Shown piece by piece: positions 38,546 to 47,021 of a stretch of DNA of 64,000 nt. The stretch's first letter is position 1, and each line of letters starts with the position of its first letter. Source of the stretch: Desulfonauticus submarinus (GTDB lineage Bacteria; Desulfobacterota; Desulfovibrionia; Desulfovibrionales; Desulfonatronovibrionaceae). The position numbers and the translations under genes were made by a program. The notes under the pieces are model-generated. The model worked only from the letters and a program-made list of their open reading frames with translations, had not been told where the DNA came from and made no database searches. Location of the stretch: positions 150,146-214,145 of the forward strand of contig NZ_FNIN01000003.1 of the NCBI RefSeq assembly GCF_900104045.1. Reading direction: 5' to 3'.

Positions 38546-39970
38546 CTAATTATTATTTTCCTCTAAAATTTTAAACACAACCTCTTTATCTGAAAACGGA
38601 TATTTTACTCCACAAATTTCTTGATAATCTTCGTGTCCTTTACCTGCAATTAGCAAAATATCTTGTTTTCCCAGCATGTTTAGTCCCTTAGAGATGGCTA
38701 TCTTCCTATCCATTTCTACCAGATATTTAAACTCAGAAGAAAACCCTTTTATAATATCTTTAATAATTTCCTCTGGGGCTTCAAACCTTGGATTATCTGT
38801 AGTTACAATGGCGAAGTCAGCCCACCTAGAAACAGCTTTAGCCATTAAAGGTCTTTTGATTTTATCTCTATCTCCTCCACAGCCAAAAACTACAACCAAC
38901 TTGTTAATAGGCAATTCTTTTAACGATTTGCATACATTTTCTAAGGCATCAGGAGTATGAGCATAATCTATAATCACACCAAGACCTTGTTCATTGTTGA
39001 CCAATTCCATACGTCCTGGTGGAGGAGGACAACTTTCAAAAGCATAAATATTTTCTTTTAAAATTCCTAAAAATTCACCTACTCCCATTGCTGCCAACAC
39101 ATTTAAAAGATTATATTTTCCTATAAAAGGAAGCTCCAATGCAATATTTTTATCTCTTAATTGAAACGTAGCCTTTATCTTTTCTGGGAAAAGTTTATAA
39201 TTTAATACCTTAAAATCATTTGAATGATGGAAACCATAAGACAATTTTTCTCCACTAAACTGGGTTAAAATCTCTTTTCCCCATTTACAATCTCCATACA
39301 AAACAGCTTTCTTAGCATATTGTTGGAATAATTTAGATTTTGCTTTAAAGTAATCTTGCATATCTTTATGATAATCCAAATGATCCTGAGTTAAGTTGGT
39401 AAAAACCCCTATTTCAAATTCTAAACCAGCTATTCTAGCTTGGCTTAAAGCATGAGAAGAAACTTCCATGCAAACTATCTCAACCCCAGTCTTTTCCATT
39501 TCAGCAAGCAATTGATATAAAGTTAAACAATCAGGTGTTGTCATAAATGACTTTTGTTCTTGTCCTGGCCACCTAACTAATACTGTTCCAATTATTCCTA
39601 CCTTAAAACCAGCTTTTTTTAATAAATGCTCTAAAAAAAAGCATACTGTAGTTTTGCCATTTGTTCCTGTAATACCGATAAGCTTTAATTTCTGTCCACG
39701 AGGGAAGTAATAAGCCTTAGCCAATTCTCCTAAAGCTAACGATGGATTAGGATGATATATTCCTTTACTTCCAACTCTTTTTAACACCTTTTTATTTTTT
39801 GAGACTATATAAGATGCCCCTTTTTCCAAGGCCTCTAAAACAAATACACTTCCATCTATTCGCACTCCAGGAATAGCTACAAAAATATCACCTTTTTTAA
39901 CTTTACGCGAATCAGCAACAACTCTTTTACCATTTTTAGCTAAATTGATTATTTCTGGCCAACTAACCAT
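38546..39970 (-). CDS. murE: UDP-MurNAc-dipeptide--meso-DAP ligase MurE
   Basis: Third Mur ligase, adding the diamino acid. The ATP motif GITGTNGKTTVCFFLEHLL lies near residue 98 and VIIDYAHTPDALENV near residue 335. The substrate-specifying motif reads TTDNPRFEAPEEI near residue 393: DNPR is the meso-diaminopimelate form, not the lysine form. The peptidoglycan is therefore probably the Gram-negative DAP type. Length 474. It lies between ftsI and murF. Confidence 0.96.
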   Translation of the reverse strand: MVSWPEIINLAKNGKRVVADSRKVKKGDIFVAIPGVRIDGSVFVLEALEKGASYIVSKNKKVLKRVGSKGIYHPNPSLALGELAKAYYFPRGQKLKLIGITGTNGKTTVCFFLEHLLKKAGFKVGIIGTVLVRWPGQEQKSFMTTPDCLTLYQLLAEMEKTGVEIVCMEVSSHALSQARIAGLEFEIGVFTNLTQDHLDYHKDMQDYFKAKSKLFQQYAKKAVLYGDCKWGKEILTQFSGEKLSYGFHHSNDFKVLNYKLFPEKIKATFQLRDKNIALELPFIGKYNLLNVLAAMGVGEFLGILKENIYAFESCPPPPGRMELVNNEQGLGVIIDYAHTPDALENVCKSLKELPINKLVVVFGCGGDRDKIKRPLMAKAVSRWADFAIVTTDNPRFEAPEEIIKDIIKGFSSEFKYLVEMDRKIAISKGLNMLGKQDILLIAGKGHEDYQEICGVKYPFSDKEVVFKILEENNN

Positions 39971-39977
39971 AAATTTC

Positions 39978-41918
39978 CTATTTTAATTCTTTAACATTAT
40001 AAGTTAAAATTAAACTTACCTTCATTCCTTGTTTTAAAGGAACTCCTGGATGAGGTATTTGATTTTTCACAAATAATCCTTTTCCTTTTAAAGAAGGCAC
40101 AACTCCTCTAGGTATTAAGATATCCAAAGCATAACGCACAGGCTTACCTCTAAGATCGGGTAAATTTTGAATATTTCTAAAAGAACAACTTTTTTTATTT
40201 ACAGGTCGTTTAAGTTTTGAAACTCTATTTTTCTTATTAGAAACAACAAATATAGAATGGTCTTCTGCTCCTAACCTTAACACCATATCTCTAACTCCAG
40301 GGCCAGCAACAACAGATCCATAATAAGCATTTTGAGGTTCATCTATTAACATAAAAAGCACATATTTAGGATTACTTGCAGGAACCAACCCCATAAAAGA
40401 AGAAATATACGCTCCTTTTTTATATCCTCCATGAACCAAATCTGGCTTCTGAGCTGTGCCAGTTTTTCCACCTAATTCAACTTCTTTAAGCCTTAAATTT
40501 TTCCCTGTTCCATCCTGATTTACTACCTCCCACAACATTTTTAACACTTGTTTTACAACTTTTTTGGAAAAAACTTGATAAGAAATAGGTTTATCTAACT
40601 TTGGAGTCAAAACTAAACGCAAAGGAGTAAACATCCCTTTATTGGCTAAACTTAAGTAAGCTTGAACAAGATGCAATCCTGTAGTAGCCCAACTTTGTCC
40701 AAATCCAGATGAAACTAAATCTATTTTTGTCCATAGATTTGGGGGCCTAATAAGACTTTGTTCTCTCCCTGGTAAGGGAAGGCATACTTTCTTGGTAAAC
40801 CCTAAAAGAGAAAGGGTGTGGTAATAATTTTCAGCTCCAAGGTCTAGAGCTATTTTACCTACTCCTATATTGCTAGAATACCTTAAAATCTTATTTACAG
40901 GTAACCAACCATATTCATGGGTATCCCGAATAAAAACCCTATTAATTTTCCACTTACCCTGTTCACAGTAATAAATAGTATTAGGACGACACTTTTTATG
41001 TTCTAGTGCAGAGGCTATTAAAAAAGTTTTGGCCGTAGACCCTGGCTCAAATAAATCCAAGGCTGCTCGATTTCTTCTTTTAAACGCAGAAGATTTAAAA
41101 AAAATATTTGGATTAAAAAAAGGATAATTAGCTAAAGCAAGTATCTCTCCTGTTTGAGCCTCTGCAATAATAAATTGCCCACCTTTAGCATTAAATTTTC
41201 TAACGGTTTTCTCTAAAATATCTTCTACAACAGCTTGAAGTTTAGCATCTATTGTTAAGACAACATCTTGACCATTTAAATTTGCATCCACAAAATTAAA
41301 ACGAACAACCCTTCTCTTAGCATCCTTAAATACCAATGTATCCTTAACCTTACCCTTTAAGTAATTATCAAAACTTTTTTCTAATCCTTCCAGCCCTTTG
41401 CCATCTATGTTAGTAAAGCCTATAACCTGTCCCAACAGATGACCATGAGGATAGACACGAGCAAACTCTGAGGTGAGGTAAACCCCTTTTAAATGTAATT
41501 TTTCTATTTTCTTAGCCTTAACATCACTTATTTTGCGCTTAATCCAAACAAAATTTTTTCTACTTTTTAATTTTTTTAAAATTATCCAATAAGATTGTTC
41601 TAAAATATTCGCTAATTTTCTAGCTACAAAGGACTTTCTCTCTACTGCATAGGGATGAACAAACACAGAATATGTTTTTACACTTTGAGCTAACACCAAA
41701 CCATTCCTATCTAAAATCTTCCCTCTATAGCCTTGAATCTTATTCTCCACAAAATATTGATTCGCAGAACGTTTTACTAATTCAGGTCCCCAGACAATTT
41801 GAATCCAAAAGGCTCTAATCAATAAAAACGACCAAACAATAAATAGTATAGTAGCAAAAATCCCTATTCTTAGGGCAAATCTCCTTTGAATATGAATATT
41901 AGAAAATCTATTTATCAT
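39978..41918 (-). CDS. ftsI: Penicillin-binding protein FtsI (PBP3) with PASTA tail
   Basis: Septal transpeptidase. A single membrane helix (about 15-38) anchors it; the dimerisation domain follows, then the transpeptidase with FEPGSTAKTF (Ser and Lys of SxxK near residue 292), RYSSNIG (SxN near residue 348) and ELGGKTGTAQK (KTG near residue 485). The last 60 residues (LPDLRGKPVRYALDILIPRG onward) form a PASTA domain, common in Gram-positive PBP2x/SpoVD and also in some delta-type proteobacteria. Length 646. It overlaps ftsL by 4 nt. Confidence 0.95.
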   Translation of the reverse strand: MINRFSNIHIQRRFALRIGIFATILFIVWSFLLIRAFWIQIVWGPELVKRSANQYFVENKIQGYRGKILDRNGLVLAQSVKTYSVFVHPYAVERKSFVARKLANILEQSYWIILKKLKSRKNFVWIKRKISDVKAKKIEKLHLKGVYLTSEFARVYPHGHLLGQVIGFTNIDGKGLEGLEKSFDNYLKGKVKDTLVFKDAKRRVVRFNFVDANLNGQDVVLTIDAKLQAVVEDILEKTVRKFNAKGGQFIIAEAQTGEILALANYPFFNPNIFFKSSAFKRRNRAALDLFEPGSTAKTFLIASALEHKKCRPNTIYYCEQGKWKINRVFIRDTHEYGWLPVNKILRYSSNIGVGKIALDLGAENYYHTLSLLGFTKKVCLPLPGREQSLIRPPNLWTKIDLVSSGFGQSWATTGLHLVQAYLSLANKGMFTPLRLVLTPKLDKPISYQVFSKKVVKQVLKMLWEVVNQDGTGKNLRLKEVELGGKTGTAQKPDLVHGGYKKGAYISSFMGLVPASNPKYVLFMLIDEPQNAYYGSVVAGPGVRDMVLRLGAEDHSIFVVSNKKNRVSKLKRPVNKKSCSFRNIQNLPDLRGKPVRYALDILIPRGVVPSLKGKGLFVKNQIPHPGVPLKQGMKVSLILTYNVKELK

Positions 41919-42181
41919 TTCGCCAAAACCCTAACTTCCCCTTCTTTAGGAGCTCTAAAACCAAATTTTGAAGCCATTTTTTTTAAACGAGCAGGAGAGC
42001 GCAAAAAAGCTCTTTCTGCCTCTAATTTACGATTTAAGCTCTGTTGCACATTAATTTCTTTTTTTATTTTTTCATAATCATAGGCCATATCAGCTATAGA
42101 AACACTAAGCCAAATTTTATAAAAAATTAAAAAAAGAGTAGTAAAAATTAAAACAGTTAAAATAATATTTTCTTTTTTCAT
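41915..42181 (-). CDS. ftsL: Cell-division protein FtsL-like
   Basis: An 88-residue bitopic protein with a short cytoplasmic start (MKKEN), one membrane helix at about residues 6-26 and a periplasmic coiled coil with heptad-like leucines (NVQQSLNRKLEAERAFLRSP). FtsL is poorly conserved, so the call rests on size, topology and location between rsmH and ftsI, where FtsL always lies in dcw clusters. It would bridge FtsB and the FtsWI synthase. Confidence 0.85.
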   Translation of the reverse strand: MKKENIILTVLIFTTLFLIFYKIWLSVSIADMAYDYEKIKKEINVQQSLNRKLEAERAFLRSPARLKKMASKFGFRAPKEGEVRVLAK

Positions 42182-42189
42182 ATCAAAAT

Positions 42190-43116
42190 TTAAATTCTCT
42201 CAGCTACTCTTAATTTTGCACTCCTACTTCTTTTATTAAATTCTTTCTCACTATCTTTTGGAACAATTGGCTTACGTGTTAAAATTTTCAAAGTAGCCTT
42301 ATGCTGACAATTACAAATCATTACTTCTGGAGGACAAATACAATCCTTTGCTTCTTGTTTAAAAAAATTCTTTACAATCCTATCCTCTAAAGAATGAAAA
42401 GAAATTATTGCAATCCTTCCTCCAGGAGTTAAATATCTAACAATTTTTTTTAGAAAATATTCTAAAGAATCTAGCTCTTTATTTACTGCAATTCTCAGCG
42501 CCTGAAATGTTTTTGTCGCAGGATGATTACGAGATTTACGTCTTCTTTTTATTGGATAAGCCTCTTCAACAATTTTAGCTAATTCTAATGTCGTTTCTAT
42601 GCTTTTTTTACTTCTTCTATCCACAATAAATCTAGCAATCCTACCAGCCAAAGGTTCTTCACCATATTCCCGAATAATAGTTTTTAACCGCTCAAAAGAA
42701 GCTCTATTTACTAAATGAAAAGCTGACTCCCCCATATCTTTATTCATTCTCATATCCAAGGGACCTGGTTTTAAAAAACTAAATCCTTTAGAAGGATCAT
42801 CTAACTGTAATGAAGAAACTCCTAAGTCTAAAATCACTCCATCTATTTTACTCCAACCTACAACTTTCAAAAAGTATTCAAAATCAACATAATTCCCTTG
42901 AAACAAATAAACCCTTTTTTGAAAAGCAGATAAATTTTTTTCAGCTTCTTTTAAAGCATCTCGATCTAAATCTATCCCTACCAGTTCTGCTTTACTTTTT
43001 TCCAATAAAGCCTTGGCATGACCTCCTAATCCCAATGTGCCATCTAAAATACGTTTTCTTTTTTCTGGTTCCAGCCAATAAATTATTTCTTCTTTTAATA
43101 CAGAAATATGTTTCAT
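42190..43116 (-). CDS. rsmH: 16S rRNA m4C1402 methyltransferase RsmH
   Basis: SAM-dependent methyltransferase that modifies cytidine 1402 of 16S rRNA N4. HISVLKEEIIYWL opens it; ILDGTLGLGGHAKALLE near residue 22 is the SAM motif; GVILDLGVSSLQLDDPSKGF near residue 95 and IISFHSLEDRIVKNFF near residue 238 are family signatures. Length 308. Also known as mraW; it lies 3 nt after mraZ. Confidence 0.97.
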   Translation of the reverse strand: MKHISVLKEEIIYWLEPEKRKRILDGTLGLGGHAKALLEKSKAELVGIDLDRDALKEAEKNLSAFQKRVYLFQGNYVDFEYFLKVVGWSKIDGVILDLGVSSLQLDDPSKGFSFLKPGPLDMRMNKDMGESAFHLVNRASFERLKTIIREYGEEPLAGRIARFIVDRRSKKSIETTLELAKIVEEAYPIKRRRKSRNHPATKTFQALRIAVNKELDSLEYFLKKIVRYLTPGGRIAIISFHSLEDRIVKNFFKQEAKDCICPPEVMICNCQHKATLKILTRKPIVPKDSEKEFNKRSRSAKLRVAERI

Positions 43117-43119
43117 CGC

Positions 43120-43575
43120 TTAAAATCTTAACTCAAAACCATTTTCAGCTAGTTTATCCATCACCAAATCAAAATTCTCTTCTACAGAGCGACGTTTTAA
43201 TTCAAAGCGTTCCATATCCCAAATTTCAAACTTACGTCCAACCCCTGCTAAAATCACATCTTTTCTGAGATGTGCATATTCCCTTAAATAAGGAGGAACA
43301 AGAATCCTACCCTGTTTATCTAAGCAAACTTCCATTGCCCCACTTAAGAAAAAACGGTGAAAATCTCTAAATAATTTATTGGCCATATTTAACGAAGAAA
43401 AACTCTTTTCAATCTCTTCCCACTCTGGCAAAGGATATCCCACCACACACTGATCAAAATTAGTCAACATAATCTTTCCCTCAGGAGAAAGACGCAAAAT
43501 CTCTGCTTTTATATCTGGAGGAAGCAATAATCTTCCTTTTGCATCAATAGTTCTGGGAGTGTGACCTCTAAACAT
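43120..43575 (-). CDS. mraZ: Transcriptional regulator MraZ
   Basis: AbrB-fold regulator that controls the dcw operon by binding direct repeats in its own promoter. Two tandem SpoVT-AbrB half domains are visible: residues 5-50 (HTPRTIDAKGRLLLPPDIKA) and 78-125 (EVCLDKQGRILVPPYLREYA), each with the D-x-x-G-R-[IL]-x-[VI]-P core. It is 151 residues, a normal length. A repeated operator lies immediately upstream. Confidence 0.96.
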   Translation of the reverse strand: MFRGHTPRTIDAKGRLLLPPDIKAEILRLSPEGKIMLTNFDQCVVGYPLPEWEEIEKSFSSLNMANKLFRDFHRFFLSGAMEVCLDKQGRILVPPYLREYAHLRKDVILAGVGRKFEIWDMERFELKRRSVEENFDLVMDKLAENGFELRF

Positions 43576-43587
43576 TTATACTATCCG

Positions 43588-43624
43588 CCCACTTTTTACC
43601 ACTTTTTACCACTTCTTTTCACCC
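43588..43624 (-). promoter_or_regulatory. MraZ operator (10-bp direct repeats)
   Basis: On the minus strand the 5' flank of mraZ carries AGTGGTAAAA twice in tandem, then AGTGGGCGGA, giving GTGG cores at exactly 10-bp spacing (plus-strand CCAC at 43589, 43599, 43609), and a fourth GGGTG about 11 bp further upstream. MraZ is known to bind TGGGN-type direct repeats spaced 10 bp, so this is the expected autoregulatory site. It lies 14 to 50 nt before the mraZ start. Confidence 0.85.
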
Positions 43625-43702
43625 AAGGCAAGTAAAAGTCAAGATAAATTTTAAAAGTTTTACAAAAAAATAAATTTATCTTAAAAAAAGAAAAAAATAG
43701 AC

Positions 43703-43731
43703 TTGAACTGTTTATATCTTTTTATTTAAAT
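43703..43731 (+). promoter_or_regulatory. Possible pyk promoter
   Basis: TTGAAC (43703-43708) and TTAAAT (43726-43731), 17 bp apart, about 75 nt before the pyk start. A moderate sigma-70-type match in an AT-rich region, so chance is possible. Confidence 0.4.
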
Positions 43732-43806
43732 AAGCTTAAAATTTAAAATAAGTAAGATAAATAGTTAGTAGGTTAGCTGCTTAACTTAAGCTATAAGGAG
43801 AGTTAA

Positions 43807-45210
43807 ATGCGTACCAAAATTATTGCTACTTTAGGACCAGCTTCCAATAATGTAGAGGTCCTAAAACAATTTTTAGCTCAAGGAGTAAGGATTTTTAGAT
43901 TAAACTTTTCTCATGGAAGTGCAAAAGACTTTGCCCCTCTTGTCCAAAAAATTAGAACTCTTGAAGAAGATCTAAAAGAGCCCATTACTCTTTTACAAGA
44001 TTTATGTGGACCTAAAATAAGAATTGGCAAATTAAAAAAATCTCCTTTAACCATTCATAAGAATAGCTTTTATTTTTTAGGTAAAGGAGAAGAAACATCT
44101 GAGAATTTTATTCCATTTGAAGATAAATCCCTCTTAGAACATTTAAAACCAAATGATATAGTAAAAATAAGTGATGGCGGACTTTCTTTTGAAGTAAAAA
44201 CAAATTCACCAACAGAACTCATTCTTGAAGCTAAAGACAGTGGGATAATAAGTTCAGGCAAGGGAATTACCTTTCCTGGGAAAAAATTAAAACTCTCTGC
44301 CATTACAGAAAAAGACAAACAGGACTTAATAGAAGGGCTAGAACTTGGGCTAGATGCTATTGCCCTTTCTTTTGTCCAAGGTCCCGAAGACATTGCCAAA
44401 GCAAAGGCAATCTGTGATAAAAAACTAGGTAGATGTGTACCCATCATTGCCAAATTAGAGCGACAAGCTGCCTTGGACCGATTAGAAGACATTGTATCCA
44501 TTGCCGATGGGATCATGGTAGCAAGAGGAGACCTGGGTTTGGAATGCCCTCTTCCTCAACTTCCTTTTATTCAAAAAAAGATCATACGACTTTGTCGTAA
44601 AATGGGAAAACCAGTCATTGTAGCAACTCAAATGCTTTTATCTATGGTCAATAATCCAATGCCTACAAGAGCAGAAACCACAGATGTAGCAAATGCTATT
44701 TTAGATAGTACCGATTGTGTTATGCTTTCAGAAGAAACAGCCATAGGCAAATATCCAGTAGAATGTATAACCTACTTAAAACAAATCGCGGAAGAAGCAG
44801 AAAAAAATATCTTTAAAATAAGAAAACAAATAGATTTACCTGCTAATGGACATTCTGAAATGTTTATTGCCCATGCAGCGTGTATTTTAGCAGATAAATT
44901 ACAGGCAAAAGCTTTACTTGCCCATACAAACTCAGGGACTACTGCAAGACTCCTCAGTTCATTTCGGCCCAAAGAATACATCTATGGACTCTGTCCAAAT
45001 CCAACAGTATCAAAATATATGAATTTTTTTTGGGGAGTAATTCCAACTATAATTGATGAAAATCCTAAAGATCATTTACAAAGGGTAGAACTATATGTAG
45101 AAAATTCTTCACTTTTTAAATCTCAAGATGTATTGGTAATTACTGCAGGACATCCTAAGAAAAATGAAGAACATGCTCCAACTAATTTAATAAAGGTGTA
45201 TATAAAGTGA
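43807..45210 (+). CDS. pyk: Pyruvate kinase
   Basis: Glycolytic enzyme making pyruvate and ATP from phosphoenolpyruvate and ADP. RTKIIATLGPASNNVEVL opens it; IFRLNFSHGSAKDF near residue 32 and DLCGPKIRIGKL near 66 bind ATP and K+; IIAKLERQAALDRLE near residue 215 is the active-site Lys region, and ARGDLGLECPL near 240 and QMLLSMVNNPMPTRAE near 277 are further family motifs. Length 467, with no extra PEP-binding C-terminal domain. Start supported by AAGGAGAG. It overlaps the next gene by 4 nt (GTGA). Confidence 0.96.
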   Translation: MRTKIIATLGPASNNVEVLKQFLAQGVRIFRLNFSHGSAKDFAPLVQKIRTLEEDLKEPITLLQDLCGPKIRIGKLKKSPLTIHKNSFYFLGKGEETSENFIPFEDKSLLEHLKPNDIVKISDGGLSFEVKTNSPTELILEAKDSGIISSGKGITFPGKKLKLSAITEKDKQDLIEGLELGLDAIALSFVQGPEDIAKAKAICDKKLGRCVPIIAKLERQAALDRLEDIVSIADGIMVARGDLGLECPLPQLPFIQKKIIRLCRKMGKPVIVATQMLLSMVNNPMPTRAETTDVANAILDSTDCVMLSEETAIGKYPVECITYLKQIAEEAEKNIFKIRKQIDLPANGHSEMFIAHAACILADKLQAKALLAHTNSGTTARLLSSFRPKEYIYGLCPNPTVSKYMNFFWGVIPTIIDENPKDHLQRVELYVENSSLFKSQDVLVITAGHPKKNEEHAPTNLIKVYIK

Positions 45211-46187
45211 GTAAAAAGTTAGATACAAATAGCCTTAACGAAGAGTTTTACCAAATATCTCCTAAAATTTTAGAAAGCTTTTCAAAATTTAGAATACCAT
45301 TGGATCTCTATCTTTTTAAAGAAAAAATAGCATCTTTAGAACCATTTTATAAACGAGATTCAAGATTACAAGAGGAACAAAGAAAAGATATTTTAGAACG
45401 CGCGTCTCAAGGACTTTTATTTGTCTCAAGAAATGATCATTCTATTTACACCAAACACATAAGTAAACAACTAGATTTAATTCTTATAGATAAACATTTA
45501 ACTCCTCTAGAAATTGTATCTATCTTAAAAATGGCTATCCCAGAAAAAATTGCTGAGTTTTATGAACAACCTGTTAAACCTGTATGGGAAGAACTGCAAG
45601 AAAGCGTAATTGTACTCCTAAAATATCTTCAAGAAGATCCTCACAGAATAAAAGGACTCATTAAAAATCTTTTTAAACAAAATAATGATCTTATCAAAAC
45701 CACTTATAACGCAGGTATTTTAGGTCTAGCCATTACCTTAGAATCAAAACAAGATATTAAAGAAAAAGATTTAAAACACATTGCTCTAGGATTATTTACT
45801 TATGATTTAGGACTTTACCGAATACCAAAATTTATTCGAGAAAAAACAGCTAATCTGACTCCAGAGGAACAACAAAAAATAATTAATCACCCTATTTCTG
45901 GAGCAAAGTTAATGCGCAAATTAGATATCCGAGAAGAAACTCTTCTTAACTGCCATCTAGAACATCATGAATGTTTTGACGGCAGTGGTTATCCTCGAAA
46001 ACTTAAAGGACAAGACATCAGTCTAAGCGGCAAAATATGTAGTCTTGCGCATTTTGCTGCAGAACTAATAACCAAAAACCTAACCCCTCACGAACTACTG
46101 GCCACTCTATCTAAAAAAAGTCAAAAATTTGCCCCCAAATTTTACAACACTCTGCTTAACATTATTACCAATATTTGGCTAAAGTAA
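45207..46187 (+). CDS. Degenerate HD-GYP-type domain protein
   Basis: A 326-residue protein whose C-terminal half has an HD-GYP layout but lacks key metal ligands. INHPISGAKLM near residue 227 and HHECFDGSGYPRKLKGQDIS near 252 match the family, but the place of LHDIGK is TYDLGLYRIPKF and the first conserved His is missing (NAGILGLAI). So cyclic di-GMP hydrolysis is unlikely; it may be a binding or scaffold protein. The N-terminal 130 residues match nothing I recognise. It starts with GTG overlapping the pyk stop, so pyk and this gene are co-translated. Confidence 0.7.
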   Translation: MSKKLDTNSLNEEFYQISPKILESFSKFRIPLDLYLFKEKIASLEPFYKRDSRLQEEQRKDILERASQGLLFVSRNDHSIYTKHISKQLDLILIDKHLTPLEIVSILKMAIPEKIAEFYEQPVKPVWEELQESVIVLLKYLQEDPHRIKGLIKNLFKQNNDLIKTTYNAGILGLAITLESKQDIKEKDLKHIALGLFTYDLGLYRIPKFIREKTANLTPEEQQKIINHPISGAKLMRKLDIREETLLNCHLEHHECFDGSGYPRKLKGQDISLSGKICSLAHFAAELITKNLTPHELLATLSKKSQKFAPKFYNTLLNIITNIWLK

Positions 46188-46199
46188 TTTTTTATGCAA

Positions 46200-46439
46200 C
46201 TAGTAAAGTTTGTCATCTTCTAAGGGCTCAACATCTGGAACATCATTGAGTGCATTCAAAAACTTTTCTTTGGAGGCATTTTTTTGCTTTTCCTTTAAAT
46301 ATTCTAAGGTCATTAAAGCACTTATTTTTTCTGACAAAGCAGATACAATAAACTGATTAATTGATACTCCTTCTTTTTTAGATAACTCTTGAACAGTTTT
46401 ATGAAGAGATTTTGGCAAATGTACGCTTAAAGTACTCAT
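46200..46439 (-). CDS. Ribbon-helix-helix antitoxin (HicB-like)
   Basis: A 79-residue RHH DNA-binding protein: the strand TLSVHLPKSLHKTVQELSKK and helix VSINQFIVSALSEKISAL form the ribbon-helix-helix; the acidic tail (NDVPDVEPLEDDKLY) is typical of the toxin-blocking part. It fits the HicB-type antitoxins paired with PIN toxins. Its ATG overlaps the TGA of the reading-frame remnant of the upstream PIN toxin, showing the pair was once a coupled operon. With the toxin broken, it may now be a free repressor or a relic. Confidence 0.8.
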   Translation of the reverse strand: MSTLSVHLPKSLHKTVQELSKKEGVSINQFIVSALSEKISALMTLEYLKEKQKNASKEKFLNALNDVPDVEPLEDDKLY

Positions 46440-46863
46440 TTAAGAACTCCTATTTTCTTTAAAAAATCTTTTGCAGATAAAACCTCTATCCCAAATCCTT
46501 CTACCCCTTTAAAATCTCTAATATTATAGTCACTATATATTTACATTGAGCTCTTACTGCTAATTCAAGAATCATATCATCTTGTGGATCCTTTAAAACT
46601 GGACGCCATAAATAATAAATTTCATAATGTTTAGATACTAAACATAAATAATTTAAAATATCATCTATTTTTTCCTCAGATAACTTAATCTTTGAACGAT
46701 TTCGTTCAATAATTGATTTATATTCAATAAATAAAGGTACTGATAAAGCAATCTCAAAATATCCTTCTCCTATCAGAGACAGGAGCTTAAATGAAGCTCC
46801 ACGCCTCGAGTAAAGAGCTGCGAACAATACATTAGTATCAATAACTATTGATGGTATACACAT
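46436..46863 (-). pseudogene. PIN-domain toxin, frameshifted near its C-terminus
   Basis: A PIN-family ribonuclease toxin of the TIGR00305 type, beginning MCIPSIVIDTNVLFAALYSR with the first catalytic Asp; a Glu lies in LFIEYKSI, and KDPQDDMILELAV gives the further acidic residues. The reading frame then breaks in CKYIVT: the intact gene would read VTHNIRDF, but one base (probably C, near 46528) is missing, and translation stops ten codons later. The downstream frame continues without a stop as YNIRDFKGVEGFGIEVLSAK to the TGA at 46436-46438, overlapping the antitoxin ATG. So the last acidic residue is lost and the toxin is probably inactive. Confidence 0.8.
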
Positions 46864-46878
46864 AGTAATATGTGTATA
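46855..46878. promoter_or_regulatory. Perfect inverted repeat over the toxin start
   Basis: TATACACATA, spacer GTAA, TATGTGTATA: a perfect 10-bp inverted repeat covering the start codon (46861-46863) of the PIN toxin gene. Its size and place suit an operator for the RHH antitoxin, by the usual autoregulation of toxin-antitoxin operons. A hairpin that hides the start codon in the mRNA is the alternative. Confidence 0.65.
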
Positions 46879-47021
46879 GGATACTATAAAAATATCAACC
46901 CTAAAAAATTTTTTTAGACCACGCCGATTCACCTCTTATTTCCTAAAATTTTCTCTTTATTTTAAAGTCAAAAAACTCTATAAATCGAACCTATTCTATT
47001 TCTTAATAAAAGGAGCAATCA

